A stretch of 64,000 nt of DNA from Sclerodactyla briareus (GCA_026419785.1 JAODTK010005839.1:62001-126000), one strand, 5' to 3'; shown: positions 1 to 12,815, numbered from the stretch's first letter. Notes: generated by a model from the sequence alone, not told the origin. Made by a program: numbers and translations.

Positions 1-1800
1 CAACATTTTCATTGTTCGCCTCGAATGACCTTGAAATGACTGATATAAAGAAAACAATATATTTTTCTCTCCATATATTCAACCAATTTTTTTTTACTAC
101 TAATTGTAAAGCTTCATGGAGTGTTGCGTATGGACAAGACACACATTATACCACACGGGAACAAAATACATACACTCGCCTGCGTTACTTTCGCGCGTGA
201 AAATCGAAAAATGCCGATTTTGGGGGTGGGGGTTTTGGATTTTTCGATTATGTTCTAATTGGTGCAGATTGTGATGATCGGATGGTTTAAGAAGGTAAAC
301 ACTCGGTTCTTGTTTTCGTTAGTATGGTTTTTTAGTATACCTGAGATTTGAATGGTATAAGACTTAAAGGATACATCGTAATATTACTCGTGACATAACT
401 GCAGAGCCTTGAGATGGCCGGTGATTTGACAAACATTGGGCAACTGACAGATTCCGTGGACTAACGAAATGTTGTTTCGTACCGATTAGCATTGATAATG
501 TCACGCCAGACTTGCCAGAAGAGTTTCTCCGCATTTCTCCCTGTAGTATTTGCATCAGAACTATTCGCTAAGTAGGCCTTTATACTTATTTCAACGTGGG
601 GCTGGTGAATATACTGCAATCATACTCGCAAAGAAATAATAACTCACGAGGACAAAAAGAAGGCATCCTATTGTATTTGTCCATCGAAATAAAATTGAGT
701 GGGGGACTCGATGAAGTGCATTTCCACGTGATAGAAAACAAAATGCGAACCAGATGAAATAAAACTTTTTTTTTTGGTATTTAGGTTGGGGTAGAAAGTT
801 AAAGAGATCGGGATGACAAATTATCTGGGGATCATTCAGACCAATGTTTAGTCACGGCGTAATATTGTTACTGTTACCAGATTAGTGGAACGGGTAGGCT
901 AATACTCATCTTGGTCATATTACCTACACGGCATGTCCAGAATCACATCTTGAGTGTTGAACAACTGCAGTAGTCTTCACGTATAACGTTTATTCTGATG
1001 CTCTGTTAGTCGACACATTTATGCAGCGTTAGGCATTAGCTCCTTCCGCGCCAGTTCACGTTCGCGTTCCCCTTCGCAATTGCTTTCTCACTGTCGGACA
1101 GGCTTCAATTTCCTGATGATGTCTTTCCATTTTGATAATTATTTGTTTCCAAAATGTTAATAATTACACGAGTTGAGGTTCGAAAGTATAAAGATTCTGA
1201 TAATTCGCCTGTAACTTAGCTCTATGATATATAAACTGGCTACGGAGCCCGCAAATTAGCCTGCAATATACACGGGCTCATGGAGCCGGCGGAGGGCTAA
1301 TTATGTATGGAAATCGACTGAGCTTATAGCCGGTGCATCCCGACTGTTCGATCGAAAGATCATGAATTGAAATTCTGCAGAAGATCGATCGGACATTTTG
1401 TTGTGCTCTCGGGCAAGGCGCCAAGCTCAGTTCGCTACCCATGTGCTAATTTGGGTGTACGAGGAACCTAATATACACAACATGTGCTGTTCAGCTGCTG
1501 TCGATTCCGCTCCGGATTGGAGGATTGTATACACCGGTTCCTATGATCGTGGTAATACCTGTAAAGTCGTCATTCAGTAAAAAGGTGATATATGAACGGG
1601 ATATTTAACCACGGGATTATTAAGACAGACATAATATCCTGGTTTCGATCGATGAATTCAACAACATGGCGAAATCCCACTATCACTACCATGTTATAAC
1701 TTTTGCCACTATATTGTTACTTCTGATAGGTGATAACGTTTACCTCACTAAAGCATTGCTACATTTTGTCTGCAACATAACATAATGAATTAAATGTTTA
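1..1800. other. No gene recognised; AT-rich non-coding DNA
   Basis: I see no recognisable protein family, transposon or RNA gene here. The open frames are short, overlap in several frames and show no domain. Because a terminal coding exon begins near 1813, this stretch is probably intron or upstream sequence of that gene. Confidence 0.5.
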
Positions 1801-1812
1801 TCTCCACATCAG

Positions 1813-2286
1813 AGTGTTACGAGGACTACCACCCATACATACTCGGGGAGTCCAACATCCGTAAACATCGAAGCCATCACATCCAGAGATTACGAATGGT
1901 CGGAACAGCATACGCTGTCAGAAGCTCTGAATTCCACTGAGCCGTGGCATCACAGTGGTCATCAACCAACCTCTCCGGCTACCACTTCTGGGGAGCCCCA
2001 GCTCCTGCGCATAATGACGCCCGTCACTATTCCCCTTGTTTACCTGATAGCGGTGGGGGCAGGGGTCTCTCTCCTCATGATTGGACTAGTCTGCGTCGCG
2101 GGCAAAGGTTGTCGCCGGCATGCGCAGACAACGCCAGCGACGATCGAACTCCCCAGAACGAGGTACAGTCGGGTGGTTATTCCGTTGGTTGAAACCGAGG
2201 TAAACAACACCAGCCATGGTTCGATTGCAATGGCTCATGCTGATACCGGAGTTGACATGCATTACGTCCACTTCCTCGTCCAGTAA
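1813..2286 (+). CDS. Terminal exon of an unidentified single-pass membrane protein (copy A)
   Basis: An open frame of 157 codons runs from a plausible splice acceptor (pyrimidine-rich stretch ending CACATCAG at 1812) to a TAA at 2284-2286. The first ~70 residues are rich in Ser, Thr, Pro and His, as in an extracellular stalk. A strongly hydrophobic segment follows at about exon residues 73-96 (core LVYLIAVGAGVSLLMIGLVC), then a short basic patch (GKGCRR) and a ~55-residue tail ending HFLVQ. The internal ATG at 2014 would give only the membrane segment and tail, so I read this as the last exon of a type I protein whose earlier exons lie to the left of the window or are not recognisable. A polyadenylation signal follows at 2530. 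A related exon lies at 13444-13826. I do not recognise the family, and the function is unknown. Confidence 0.5.
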   Translation, partial: SVTRTTTHTYSGSPTSVNIEAITSRDYEWSEQHTLSEALNSTEPWHHSGHQPTSPATTSGEPQLLRIMTPVTIPLVYLIAVGAGVSLLMIGLVCVAGKGCRRHAQTTPATIELPRTRYSRVVIPLVETEVNNTSHGSIAMAHADTGVDMHYVHFLVQ

Positions 2287-2529
2287 CACACGCTTATGAT
2301 AGGGCCATCTCAAGCACTAGCGGAAACATACCAGTCCCATTAAACAGGTCTGATATTTCTAGCTCAGATAGTAGTTATCAGAGTTGATAGGTCATAAATT
2401 TCATGAGACACCCGAATAAGAAATTGCGTCGACGCCTGCATGGGATCGGTTCCGTCTGGGACTGCTTCAGCTGTAAATGTTCAGGATGCCGGAATGCTAG
2501 GGACAGGAGGAGACGGAACGAGAAGACCT

Positions 2530-2535
2530 AATAAA
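2530..2535 (+). promoter_or_regulatory. Candidate polyadenylation signal AATAAA
   Basis: An AATAAA hexamer lies 244 bases after the stop codon of exon copy A. A second one (in GGAATAAATAG) lies about 40 bases further on. The position fits a 3' UTR end, but the hexamer is common in AT-rich DNA, so support is by location only. Confidence 0.35.
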
Positions 2536-3119
2536 AGATACCAGAACAAACAGGAGTGGTACATTGAAATGGAATAAATAGTCGTATATATAGATGCTGC
2601 CCAACTATTCTTCCTTTAGCTTGTATGTAAAAATATACGCAAAAGAGGGTTCGAAATTCTCTACTCATTTTTTAACATGAAACTTGAACCGCCTCACGTG
2701 AGGACGAGTAACAGTTAAGAAGGGCGGCACGATAATACGATTCTCACAAGTATAGTTATTGGAAAAATAGTCCAGTCTCTCCCTCTTTGCCGACTTGGTC
2801 TTTTCAAGAACACCCACGTATGTGCACATTAGAGCAGCATAACCCATACTTGCGAGTCTGTTGCCTGGTCGATATCAGACGTCCCACTGACATCCAGACA
2901 AAAAACTCTAACAGCTTAGTCTTCCGTTAAGAAAAATATATCCTCAACGCATGTGTCATACACAAATCCAGTTGTGAACCCTTCCGTGTATCAGTAAGTA
3001 AATTGCTCGGCATTATTCTCCATTTATAAGGAAATCCTTAGTCGGAATTGGTAGGGACCACTTGTCCGGTTTGGAGAACAACCGGCGAATTCGCCTCTCT
3101 TTTCAAGAAAGCCGAGTAA

Positions 3120-3350
3120 TCAAGGTGATATAACAATTCTGCTCCCGGACCGCCATTTCACGTTTTCCATCTGACAGACGAGAGTTAATTGCTCGTGCAG
3201 CCATTTGCTACACGAGAAATGGAACGGGTGGAAGTTGGTGTCTGTACGACACCGGGGATTGAACCATGCATGGACCTCAGGTATTACAGGCGAACACTCT
3301 ACGGCTCCTGCCATCTCACCGCTGATTGCCCAGCAACAGCGTCTCTCCAC
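3120..3350 (-). repeat. tRNA-derived SINE-like repeat
   Basis: On the minus strand an A-box-like TGGCAGGAGCC (about 3302-3313) is followed ~37 bases later by a B-box-like GGTTCAATCCCC (about 3253-3265), the spacing of an internal RNA polymerase III promoter. The sequence continues past the tRNA-like head into an unrelated body toward 3120. That is the form of a tRNA-derived SINE, not a functional tRNA. The open frames across it on both strands are by-products. Confidence 0.5.
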
Positions 3351-3769
3351 AATGTTCAGAATTGATCAGAAGTTCTTCATGATACGAGGGGGCCAACGCT
3401 ACGCTCATGTTACGCTTCTGTGAATACTCACTTTGAACAGTTACAACATTCCGTGGACTCGAGGGGATTTCGTTTCATTCATTAAATTTCGTTTCGTATC
3501 CACTGGTAATGTTACCACGATGCACTCTCATTTACACAACCATGAATGTCACAGCCAATTAGTACTAACACATAAGTTTAATACTGCATCGGTCAAACTG
3601 AACTGAAGAAATCTGCCTCTGCTTCGATCGACCCGCATGCCATGGTGCATTCGGTAGCCCTCGTACGCGCGTATATGTAAAAATCATGCACGGTCCTGAC
3701 CTGACCATCAGAAGAGTTTTACAAGACGTTTGGATTGACATATTGGCCTATCGAGGAATGTTTTTAACA

Positions 3770-3945
3770 CAGAACGGAGAATGACAGAGTGGTTCAGTGA
3801 CGCCTCGCAAGCAACATTCCTTGTTCAGTTCCGCAGTCACCGGACCTATCCCCTAGGTGGCTGTTCTTGCAGTTGCGAATGGGTCGAGGTCTAGTCTTCA
3901 CTTCATGGTTTCGCAGTAATGCAATGTACTGCTTTTTACGGATAT
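3770..3945 (+). repeat. Block shared with the region downstream of the second membrane exon
   Basis: This stretch resembles 13870-13985. Both carry an ordered set of matches: an ACAGAG..GGT..AGTGAC motif, a CGCAA..CAACATTCC motif, GAGGTCT.GTCT..CACTTCA, and a GCAGTAATGCAA / GCATTACAATG motif. Together with the repeats further right it shows that the 3' flanks of the two membrane-protein exons derive from a common ancestor. I see no coding function. Confidence 0.45.
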
Positions 3946-4974
3946 TTCAATGACTTCTCGTCTGTCGACTGTGAGCAGTCATGTTGAACTTCTCCAGGTT
4001 CCGAGGAAGTGGTCGGATCCTGCAGTTACTTATCGTCTTTTCAGATGGGACAACAAAATGTCGGTCCCGGGAGCAGCTTGGGATTGGTATACACCACTGC
4101 CTCGATATCAGCTGATCACTAGTCGAGAAGAGAAGACGAGTTATCGACGGTGCTCATCCACGATCGATACGGCCAGGGTTCCTTGATGAGCCTATACTCG
4201 GGCTCCCTGCTCCCGTAGAATCAACTCTATGGGTATAGCACAGTGGGAGAGCAAGTCATTAAGCTGAAGGAGCTTGAGAACATCAACTATGTTTTTTGTG
4301 AATATGTTCCTTTCACATAGGCCTATTTAGAGATTGGAAGGACTGAAGGGTTTCAAATTTTAGAACAAGAACAAAGTATTATAACACAAAACAAAGAGCT
4401 CCCCAGCATTCATACTGGAACATTTCTGGAATTCTATGAATGTTATTTTTTTTTTGGGGGGGGACGCTTGTTTTCAGACATATTTTGAGAAATTGTTCAC
4501 TATTTGCACTTGAATACGAGAGGTAGACCCGACTGATAGTTCCACGGTTCCAGGGATGCATGCCGATTGAGATTTGCAACTCCGGAGAATGACCTCTTGA
4601 TGTATGTATGTTCGCCTTTTTGTACTGACTGATCACATAACTACTTATAACTAATTCAATGCTTTTGGATTTAACACATATACATTTCCAAATAGTTTCT
4701 CAACTATGGACTGTTTTTTCCTAGAATGTGATAACAATCTTTGGCCCAATTCGCATCAAGGCTACTGATTTAGTGCAGTTCATGATATTGATATATGATG
4801 CGAGTTCATGGGGGGGGGGGGGGGAACACTGGACTTTCATGAAGTTGCACGCGAACCATATGCCGATCGATCTTTCGAAACTTACCTGACGAAATTGACA
4901 CATACTCTCACATATTATAATTAACATACACAATAACATAATAAAACATGAACATTGATTGGTTTCTTTTTTTC

Positions 4975-5490
4975 AAAAAAGGTAAGGTTCCCGAGAACAC
5001 TTGCGATGAACTATCAAGAGGCTAATACTGGGAGAAAAAATACTTGCTGTTGACACTACGTCTTACAGATAGGCTTCCGCGTTTGGCCATGGGTATGCGC
5101 AAGATCGAAAACATTCCGGATCTGCAAAATAATGTTTCCTACTTGCCCACACCCTGCAAATATCTTTGTTTCCTAACAAAATGTACACATTCATTTCTGA
5201 AAAGAATTAGTTAAAGAGAGAGGATTGCTGTAGACCTGTAGTTGGTTAGTTGGTAGGTGTGAATGATGTTATTTTAGTGGAGAAAAAAACCAGAACCCCG
5301 TCGGAAATGTTGAAACTGAACGTGAAACACATAACAAACCATCTGCTGGTGTTGTTCAACTGTGACTCATGCATTATTGTGAATAGAGATTCTCCCTCAT
5401 TCCTCCCTCCCGCCTAATTGACCAACTTTGAAGAAGCCCAGTAGTCCCAAGGAACATCGTATCGGCATGAAGGTTTGGACCTGTAGGTAA
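4975..5490 (+). repeat. Dispersed ~500-bp repeat, copy 1 of 3
   Basis: The order of shared motifs (GAGGCTAATA.TGGGAGA, GCGCAAGATCGAAAA, CACACCCTGCAAA, GTTGGTAGGTGTGAATG, GGAACATCGTATCGG) is the same here as at 13990-14490 and 16310-16880. Copies differ by substitutions and indels. No protein domain is seen, and termini were not resolved. It follows membrane exon copy A at distance and is probably part of a duplicated block, though a non-autonomous mobile element is also possible. Confidence 0.6.
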
Positions 5491-6500
5491 AGTTCTCCAT
5501 TTCGAACAATATAACCATTGGATTCAAGCCTCAGTTACCCTTAAAACGAAGTGCTCTGGGGAAAATCTCGGCATAGCGACCTGACCTGCTCAATGATGAG
5601 CCAAGACTGGCGGCACTGAACCGACGACCTGGCTTATTTTTGAATTTATTTTTTCTCAAAATAATTGATAAAATACCGAAACAAATTTCAATTTGAAGAT
5701 GATGGCCATTCTATTAACTCAATACCGTAATGAAACATTTGAATACGATACTGCAGTTAATGTACAGGAAAACTTTACCACTCGAGAACGAATATATACA
5801 GACTTGTCTGCTCGTCGTAGTTATAGATGCAAAAATAGTAACTGAGGCGAGGTACTCGAGTGCGTGTGCAGAAATCCTTATTCGAGTAGTACTTCATGAG
5901 GCCTACGGCAGCGTGCTGGCTGTTTGCGAGTATATAGATATAGACCTACTTGAAATCCAAATTAGAATATCTAACGGTGGTTATACACAGCGAGCACATG
6001 GAAGCTTCGACATCTCTGCCAGGTCTCCCGCTGTCTCATAATCGACCAAACCTAGTTTGCATGATTGTTTGGCACATAATGGAAGACACTTTTAAGGTCA
6101 CGATATACACGGAACGTGAGGTAAAACCTATTTCATAAGGCTGCCAAGCAGTAGACGCCCCATGAAACTGCAGAACTGTGTTCAAACCCCCATCGGAATA
6201 GGAAGGTTTAACAGTGACACTTTTTCAGGCATTTCCTTGGATTCTGCCATCTGCCAGGTTCGTAACTGCTCTAAACCCTGCATACCCTCATACACAAATG
6301 AACACTAACCGCAACCCGTTATCCACATCAACCCCTGACACTGAACACTCATACTTGCCTGATTTCGAAATGCCTGTATACTACAGTATCTACATAGTCT
6401 GCTAGGCTAATACCATACTATTTGCTCGTCACTATATTCGAGCTATTAAGTTGCCTAAACGTTTAACAAATCTTGTAGTATTTAACGTAAATATGACAAC
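5491..6500. other. No gene recognised
   Basis: The longest frame (103 codons from 5730) has no recognisable domain, signal peptide or splice context and looks like chance. No RNA gene or transposon is seen. Confidence 0.4.
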
Positions 6501-6519
6501 CGGTAGGAAACGAGGGACC

Positions 6520-7255
6520 AGCAGTCCCCCCCAGTAAGGCCACTCACCAAATTTTTAGGCCACTCTGACACTTACGATTCATCACACCCATCGGATACAA
6601 TACTACGTTGGACTCATATCATATATGAAAACCAGGGAATCAAAGGCCTAGTGATTCCTTGTCGATCATTCGTTTTTGTTGAACTCAGTGACATTTGAAC
6701 TGACCCGAAGAACTAGGGATTAGGTACTCTTTTTGGGCACCCACATAACAAGCAGAGCTTTATTTCACCCATGTGGCGGTTGAGCGATTTCTGTTCGCAA
6801 GCCGGAATTGGGCAAAATATAAATTTTCAGTTTCCCCATTCTAACCTCTACTGACCTTTGATCTGACCCCAAAACAGAAGTACGAAGTATGAACCTGATC
6901 CATCCATGGTCGAGTTTGTTTGTTTTCGACGTGTCGTTTTCAAAGACCAAAATCTGCCAAACATCAGTTTCTCCCCACTTCAACCGAAAATGACCCCAAT
7001 TCATACCACAAATAATAGGGTTACTGTTCCCACCAGAAGAAAGATGTATTCCAATTCCAGCTTACACATGCTTGATGCTTGATGAGATCAAATATCCTGA
7101 ACGTATCATGTTCACAAGGTTCTCCAGACGGGCAAATCTCTTGACCTGAGATGAATCCCGACCTGACCCCAAAACAAAAGCTTTATGTACTCAATATGGG
7201 GGAATCTACTCAATATGGGGGAACCCACATATCATTATTTCATGATTCCCTCTTT
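6520..7255 (+). repeat. Degenerate minisatellite, ~150-bp period (array 1)
   Basis: Recurring phrases such as TGACCTTTGATCTGACCCC, CAAAACAGAAG, AAGTATGAACCTGATCC and CAATATGGGGGAACC return about every 150 bases. The same phrases build the array at 14860-16020. Units are strongly diverged. A GGCCTAGTGATTCC phrase near 6647 matches AGGCTTAGTGATTCC just before the second array, so the arrays share a left border. Confidence 0.6.
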
Positions 7256-8365
7256 TGTTCACCGAGAGTGACCCCCCTCTACACCAGAAACAAACAGTTA
7301 CCGTACTCCCCGTAAGGAAGCTGCTACAAAATCCCAGCACAGACAGATCAAGCATTCTGGACTCACTGAATTTGAACGTTATGTACTGTGCTGTTACATT
7401 TACGCGTTCAAATAAGTGTTCAGTTATTGAACGCCTGACTTTGCAGTGTTGACAGGGTTTTCTAGACTTTCAGATGACTTTTAACCAGGCCCGGGGGAAC
7501 TCCTGTGTAGAGTATCTCGTGTTCAATCAAGGGTCTAGCAAGTAAACGGTAACACGCGAACATTGAGGTTCTCAGTACACTCAATGAGCTTCCAACCGTT
7601 ACAGCATTCATTATGATAACATCTGGTGCTCATATGGCGTCGAAGACCATTTCAGTATGTCACTTCATCGTGCATGTGCGCACATCCCGCGGGGAATGGA
7701 GAGGATATATACCCCCACTCACACGGTTTGGCGATGTTCCCTTCGACATTGTTACACATAATTTCTGGTTCGAAGGCCCATCCCCCCCCCCCCCCCTCCC
7801 ACACTTATTCACATGGATGTGCTCCACTGTCATCGTGTTACCCGAAGGACTTCCTAATGGGGCTGCCACATACGGCGCTTGCTATATATATACTCTTCAC
7901 AAGTCACCTCACAAGGTACGTTCCCACTTCTACTCTCTTCTTGAGTAGCGCTGAACGCCTTAGTAGAAGTGCCAAATATCCTACAAAGTCTTCGTGCTTT
8001 CAATGGGTTTCGAATCGCATCACCCCAACGGGTCAATCTTCCCGACTGATCTGAACCGCCTCCCTAAGATTATATAATGGTTGCCGGCATTACATACCAT
8101 CAATGGCACGATGACAGTTACACTATTTAGCAAGATATGGGTCCCGTCTTATACAAGAGTTAGTTTGATATTACGATCGATTGCATACAATCGAACGTAA
8201 AACTATATTGAACTCTCTGTGGAACATGACCATGGATGTTTTTTTCTTCATGTGGGTAGTTTTAATGCATCGAAATACAGGCCAACTTTTGTACCAATAA
8301 GAAGGCACAGTTGGTCACATTTCATCGTGTATTTGAAATGACTCCTCACATCAAGCTCTTGGTCG
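7256..8365. other. No gene recognised; C13 homopolymer near 7785
   Basis: Several frames of 60-142 codons overlap here on both strands, and the longest contain proline or glycine runs translated from a C homopolymer. They show no domain and are not supported as genes. Confidence 0.4.
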
Positions 8366-8374
8366 ACTCAGGAT

Positions 8375-8790
8375 AAATCATATTGTTGTTAAAGCTTTTA
8401 CTGAGATTTAACATCTGATCCGTAGACATTTTATGACTGTGATACCAAAACGAAATGTATTGCTTATAAGTTTACTGATCTGTCCCTATTTGGAATATAG
8501 CTCCTCGGTTTGAGATCCATATACAAAACCTGCATCTAGCTTATAAGCTTGAAATGCTCAGCGCAAAGCTGTCCCGATTGTTTTTCATTATCAACCGCCA
8601 GTCAACTATGTTCATAAGAGTATAAGACAGCAACTTCTGCCTGGCTATACTCTACAAGAACCAAAGATTAAGAACAGCGGGGTTTCTGCATTCACGCCAC
8701 TCCGGCATTTCGGACTGCGACACCGCTAATCAGAACCGTGTCGCAGCTGTCCGCAGTTGGCGGCTGTTTGCAGGTTTCACACGGTGAAAC
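8375..8790 (+). pseudogene. LINE reverse-transcriptase C-terminal fragment
   Basis: Around 8480-8530 the plus strand reads LICPYLEYSSSV, a stop in place of the expected Trp, then DPYTKP. This is the thumb-side motif found in CR1/jockey-type LINE reverse transcriptases (R-P-x-LEY-S-x-VWDPY). Downstream, QRKAV and LLPGYTLQEP in shifted frames match the stretch that normally follows it. The fragment contains stops and frameshifts, so it is a dead 3' piece. It is too short to appear as a long open frame. Confidence 0.65.
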
Positions 8791-10175
8791 TGTCAGGAAG
8801 TGGATATAGTCGACCACCCCATCAACATCTTGGAAATCCTAATTCACCAATTATAGGGATCTGGAAGATTTGAGCACAAATTATTAACGGTCTGACTACC
8901 GCCAGAACCATCTTATGTTCGGGCCTATTACAAATGGCGGTAATCCTGAACAGGCACTGCAATTATTACGAGACAGTCGACAAATCTCTTCAGTATTTCA
9001 TAATTGTTAACACACTATAGAATTCAAGTTTTGGGCATCTTGTAATTAGAGATACATAAAGGGCAAGTCCCGCAAAATATTTTGAATGTCCTATCATTTG
9101 TTATTTGAATCATGCCAAATCAAACTTTCTTTCACTGTTCAATAACATGTTCGGTTATAAAGATACGATTTTTTAAAGATAACTAATTTATCACTGCTCA
9201 GTTCAACTTGCAAAATGGCAACATTTGATGACGTCAATCGACCAATTTTTGAAGAAAATAGAAAATATGTCTTAAAAAAACTTTTCCCTTTTATTATAAT
9301 TGGTGGTATGACATCATAAAAAGTTGCCAATTTGTGCCCAAATCATCAAATTATAACAAATTTGGGAAGCCTTATCTTCCCACCCACCTGCATACCTGGA
9401 ACAAAGTTCATTTGAATAAGTAAAAAAAAAAGATTTGTATCTCTTCCCAGCATTATAACACTAAAAAGAAGTATTAATTTGGCTGGAATTTGCCTTTAAC
9501 TGACTGCTGCGAATAGCGGAAAATCTCTTTCGCTGAATTGTTACCGTAACCGTTGCATACGAAAATGCTCATCCATAATCAGCTCGTGAGAGTCCACGTT
9601 ACTCCCTACAAGAGGTTCCATCGCACCAGAAAAGACTAATGTCAATTATTACCAAACAATCGACATTTGCTGACCTGAATTGATGCCGTAGAATGATAGA
9701 CACCCAATTGATCACTTAATAATTGGACCCTTACCCAGTAATAATAACTGATACTTTCGTTCAACTAGGTATAGATTGCGTATAAACGCCGTTTCATCCC
9801 CTTTCAGTTTTATTGTGGATAGATTAAACTGAACACAGTAAGGACCTACGAGCAGTGTGATATCGGCCGTATCATCTAGTGTCGTAAGCTATAGCCGCCT
9901 ATCACTGAGCTAACCCACGTTATGTCGAAGTAATACACTATACGGGCATCATAAAAAAGAACCTCACCGTGGCCGAGAGACTCTGGCCGTTTTCCAACGC
10001 TGGGTGGTTGGAGCGCCCAAGAGTAAGGCTGCGTTTGCTACAATGATCATGACTCTAGTTGTCGTCGATATTCTTGCAGTAGGTATGTGGAGAACACGGT
10101 CCCATCCGTTTTTACTTTTGTACATGCATGGATTTTTCTGTTGGTGTAACCATCTTCGCAAAATGTCCAAGGGCT
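8791..10175. other. No gene recognised; AT-rich
   Basis: No coding potential, RNA gene or clear repeat could be supported. Frames are short and without domain signatures. Confidence 0.4.
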
Positions 10176-10179
10176 GACA

Positions 10180-10755
10180 TCCTAATTGATCATGCAGTCC
10201 ATACCATAATGCCATGTATTTTTTTCTCCGCATTATTTATTTGTGCCAGGGGTTGCCAGTAGAGTTGTCATACCAATCATATGCGTATTCTGCCCATACC
10301 TCCATTCTGTGCACGGATTGACAGTATTAGTGATCATACAATCATGGCATGAATTCTGCTTGTACCTTTCGAATTCTCTTCTGGATTAAGACAGTATGAA
10401 TGGGTCATACATCATATGCAAGTATTCTGCCTATAACATCTACTTCATGTACCACCGGGTTGACAGTAAAAGCGTCGTACAGCATATGTAGCCTATGTAT
10501 TTTGCTGGCAGCCTGGCACTATTTACTCTTTGCCTGGTTGACAGTGTGAGGGGTCATACAGTCCAAGAAATGATGTATTGCTTACACATAACTTTGAGCC
10601 TTGGGTTCACAGTTTGGTGGCATACAGTCCAATCTATATATTCTGCCCTCAACCGGTGTGCCTGGTTAACAGATAAGTTGTAATTACAGTCATGGGTATG
10701 TATTATGCTGGCATATCTACCTGTGCCCGGTTTAAAACAGTATAAGTCAAATCAG
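10180..10755 (+). repeat. Minisatellite, ~65-75-bp unit, left part
   Basis: About eight degenerate units repeat the pattern TTGACAGT..G.GTCATACAGTCC..ATGTATT(C/T)TGC(C/T). The TATTCTGCC-type motif recurs at about 10287, 10352, 10421, 10496, 10575, 10638 and 10700. The array breaks near 10755 where a LINE begins and resumes near 12637. Confidence 0.75.
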
Positions 10756-12636
10756 GTCTTATGCTTGACACCAATCTTCTGTGGGGAAACATTTGAAGAC
10801 CCCGGAGCGGATCGTGCCAGCCAGGCTCAGTTAGTAAGACTTCAAGCTTTCTAGGAGCGCGCGTCGCATGGCACTGGAGGGCTGAGGGCACTGCGACGCG
10901 AACCATAGCAATGAGGCAGAGACTCCCCAGCGTATCTGCGAGTCCGTGAAGGCCACGCATCCCGGCCGCCTACACAGTGATTCGGAGATTCACAACCCCG
11001 ACCTCTGTGGTGCGGGGTGCCCACTTTTCAATGCAGATGACGTCTTATGGTATTTTGAGATACGTAAGAAGCTGAGCCACAGCCCCCCAGCCTGAGATCG
11101 AATGGATCTGTTGTAACCGGTTGCTGAACCGCCTGTAGACTGTGCCGTGCCTACTATCTAGCAAACGCGAAAGGCATTTGAACAGTTGAAGGCGGGAACG
11201 CTCCCGGCTGTGGCATATATACCCCAGAGTGGGCTATTGGCCAGGCCGTCAGCGCGTGTTTGCATGTCCTCTGATCTGGTTGGCGCACGCTGTCATCTAA
11301 CTGACTGGAAACTGGGACTTAATAGTTCCAATCTGGAAAGTGAAGAGTGATGCCGGACTCCAATAACTATCGAGGGGTTCACTCCTCTCAGGTAACCTGG
11401 CAAAGTCTCTGTTAGAATACTTCTGAACAGACATCCGTTGTCAGCTCACTGCTTGGGCATCAGCGTCCTGGGCAGTCGTGTCTACTCTCAAAATCCCCCG
11501 TGGATCGCATCTTGGCGCTCCGTGTCTTGTCGAGAGGATGCGGGAATTCGGTAAGGGGGGGCGTCCTTGTCTCCGCAAGGGCCCCGACTCTCTGTGTGGG
11601 CAGGCTCTCTGGAGAATTCTCGAGCAGCGTGGGTGCAACCGTCTTGTCACCCTGATATCCCGTGTATTCTAGAAGTGAGAGTACTGTGAAGTGTGCTGGT
11701 GAGTCTCGACTTATCCATGTATTTTGCTGGCACCCTCCTTCTGTATGCAGCAGTCGAACCACGGCGGAGTCCGGGGTTTCAATCGGGTGGTCATGGTTTC
11801 TTACCTGGACTTCGCGATGACGCTGCATTATTCGACGAGTTTACGGATTCTCTGGTTGATTGCCCTTGGGACCCGTAGTCGTGGCGTACCTTTGGGCATT
11901 CCGGTGTCATGACCAAGTACTATGATTCCATCTTTTGGTGGAACAAAAAAAAAATCTTGGACAGTGCTTGCTGGTTCTGTCCGCGTTTTGCAGAACGGGG
12001 GAGTCTACCATGTATTTCGTTACCTCGTATTGTCATTAGTGACTCCGTTTTCCTTGTGATCCCCCGGAGTCAGAAACCCGTCGAACCCCATACGGAGTTA
12101 AAATCATGGCAGGCAGACGTCCAATAATGTCGTTGGTGGCGGTCGCGTTTAGCTGAGCAAAGAACCAAGCTCCGCGTTTTCGGCGGCTTACTAATTGTGC
12201 TTCCAATTTTCTATAATCTAGTAAGGCTTTGACTCTCGCTGCTGGGTTGAGACGGCGATTGGAATCCTTTTTGGCAACTTCACTCCGCTGCATCATCGTT
12301 TACCGCAGGATCATGTACCCATGTCATGGTTCTCGTATGGGGGGAGGGGTGATGGTGAAGGTTAGCTGCTGATTCGCGATCGCCTACTGCGCTTCTTCGG
12401 GCATATGGCGCGCTCCCGGCGGACGACCCTGCCCACCGTATCCTGCGTGAACAGATCGGGTTGGCCGGGACGCCCCCCGTAGCTCATTATTGGCACAGCT
12501 TCGAGCGTACCTCAGAGAGTAGGGTATGGGCCAGTCCAGCCTGGTCGCTTGCCCGATGAGCCGGCGATTGGAAGCGCCGGGTGGATGCGGCTAGGTGCCC
12601 CTCCTGGCATGTCCTCCCCCATGAGTGAGTGAGTGA
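10756..12636 (+). mobile_element. I-type non-LTR retrotransposon, 5'-truncated and decayed, inserted in the minisatellite
   Basis: In shifting plus-strand frames the LINE reverse-transcriptase landmarks follow in order: an APGCGIYTPEW-like stretch (~11205), NYRGV (~11363), PVDRILALRVLS (~11500), LWRILEQRG (~11608), the catalytic block as YLDFA followed by DDAALF with a one-base shift between (~11800-11835), and RFFGHMARS then DDPAHRILREQIG (~12390-12450). At the end come WKRRVDAARCPSWHVLPHE and a stop. The 3' end carries (TGAG)n at ~12622, a simple-repeat tail typical of I-clade LINEs. The catalytic FADD core is split by a frameshift. Upstream 10760-10990 probably belongs to the endonuclease-RT linker. 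The element is dead. Confidence 0.8.
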
Positions 12637-12815
12637 TCTTCCGTGTCCGAGTTGACAGCATAAGTGGGTCATTTAGTCTTTGGCATTTATTCTGCTGGCA
12701 CTATACTCTATACCCGGCTTGACAGCTTAGGGGGTCAAACAGTTATAGAAATAAATTCTGCTCGTACTATCTACCATTCCCTATTAGCAGTATAAGAGGT
12801 CATCTAGTCCATAGA
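12637..12815 (+). repeat. Minisatellite, ~65-bp unit, right part
   Basis: The GTTGACAGCATAAGTGGGTCAT..TTATTCTGCTGG pattern of the array at 10180-10755 resumes directly after the LINE tail and runs for two to three units. The LINE therefore landed inside a pre-existing tandem array. Confidence 0.75.

Noticed and set aside
7613..8054. Overlapping plus-strand frames of 111 and 142 codons
   Set aside because: They overlap in different frames, include a Pro run from a C homopolymer, and show no domain or splice context.
11700..11760. ATGTATTTTGCTGGCACC inside the LINE, similar to the minisatellite unit
   Set aside because: The stretch also fits the LINE reading frame before the catalytic motif, and no second minisatellite phrase accompanies it. 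Chance likeness is more likely than a minisatellite island.
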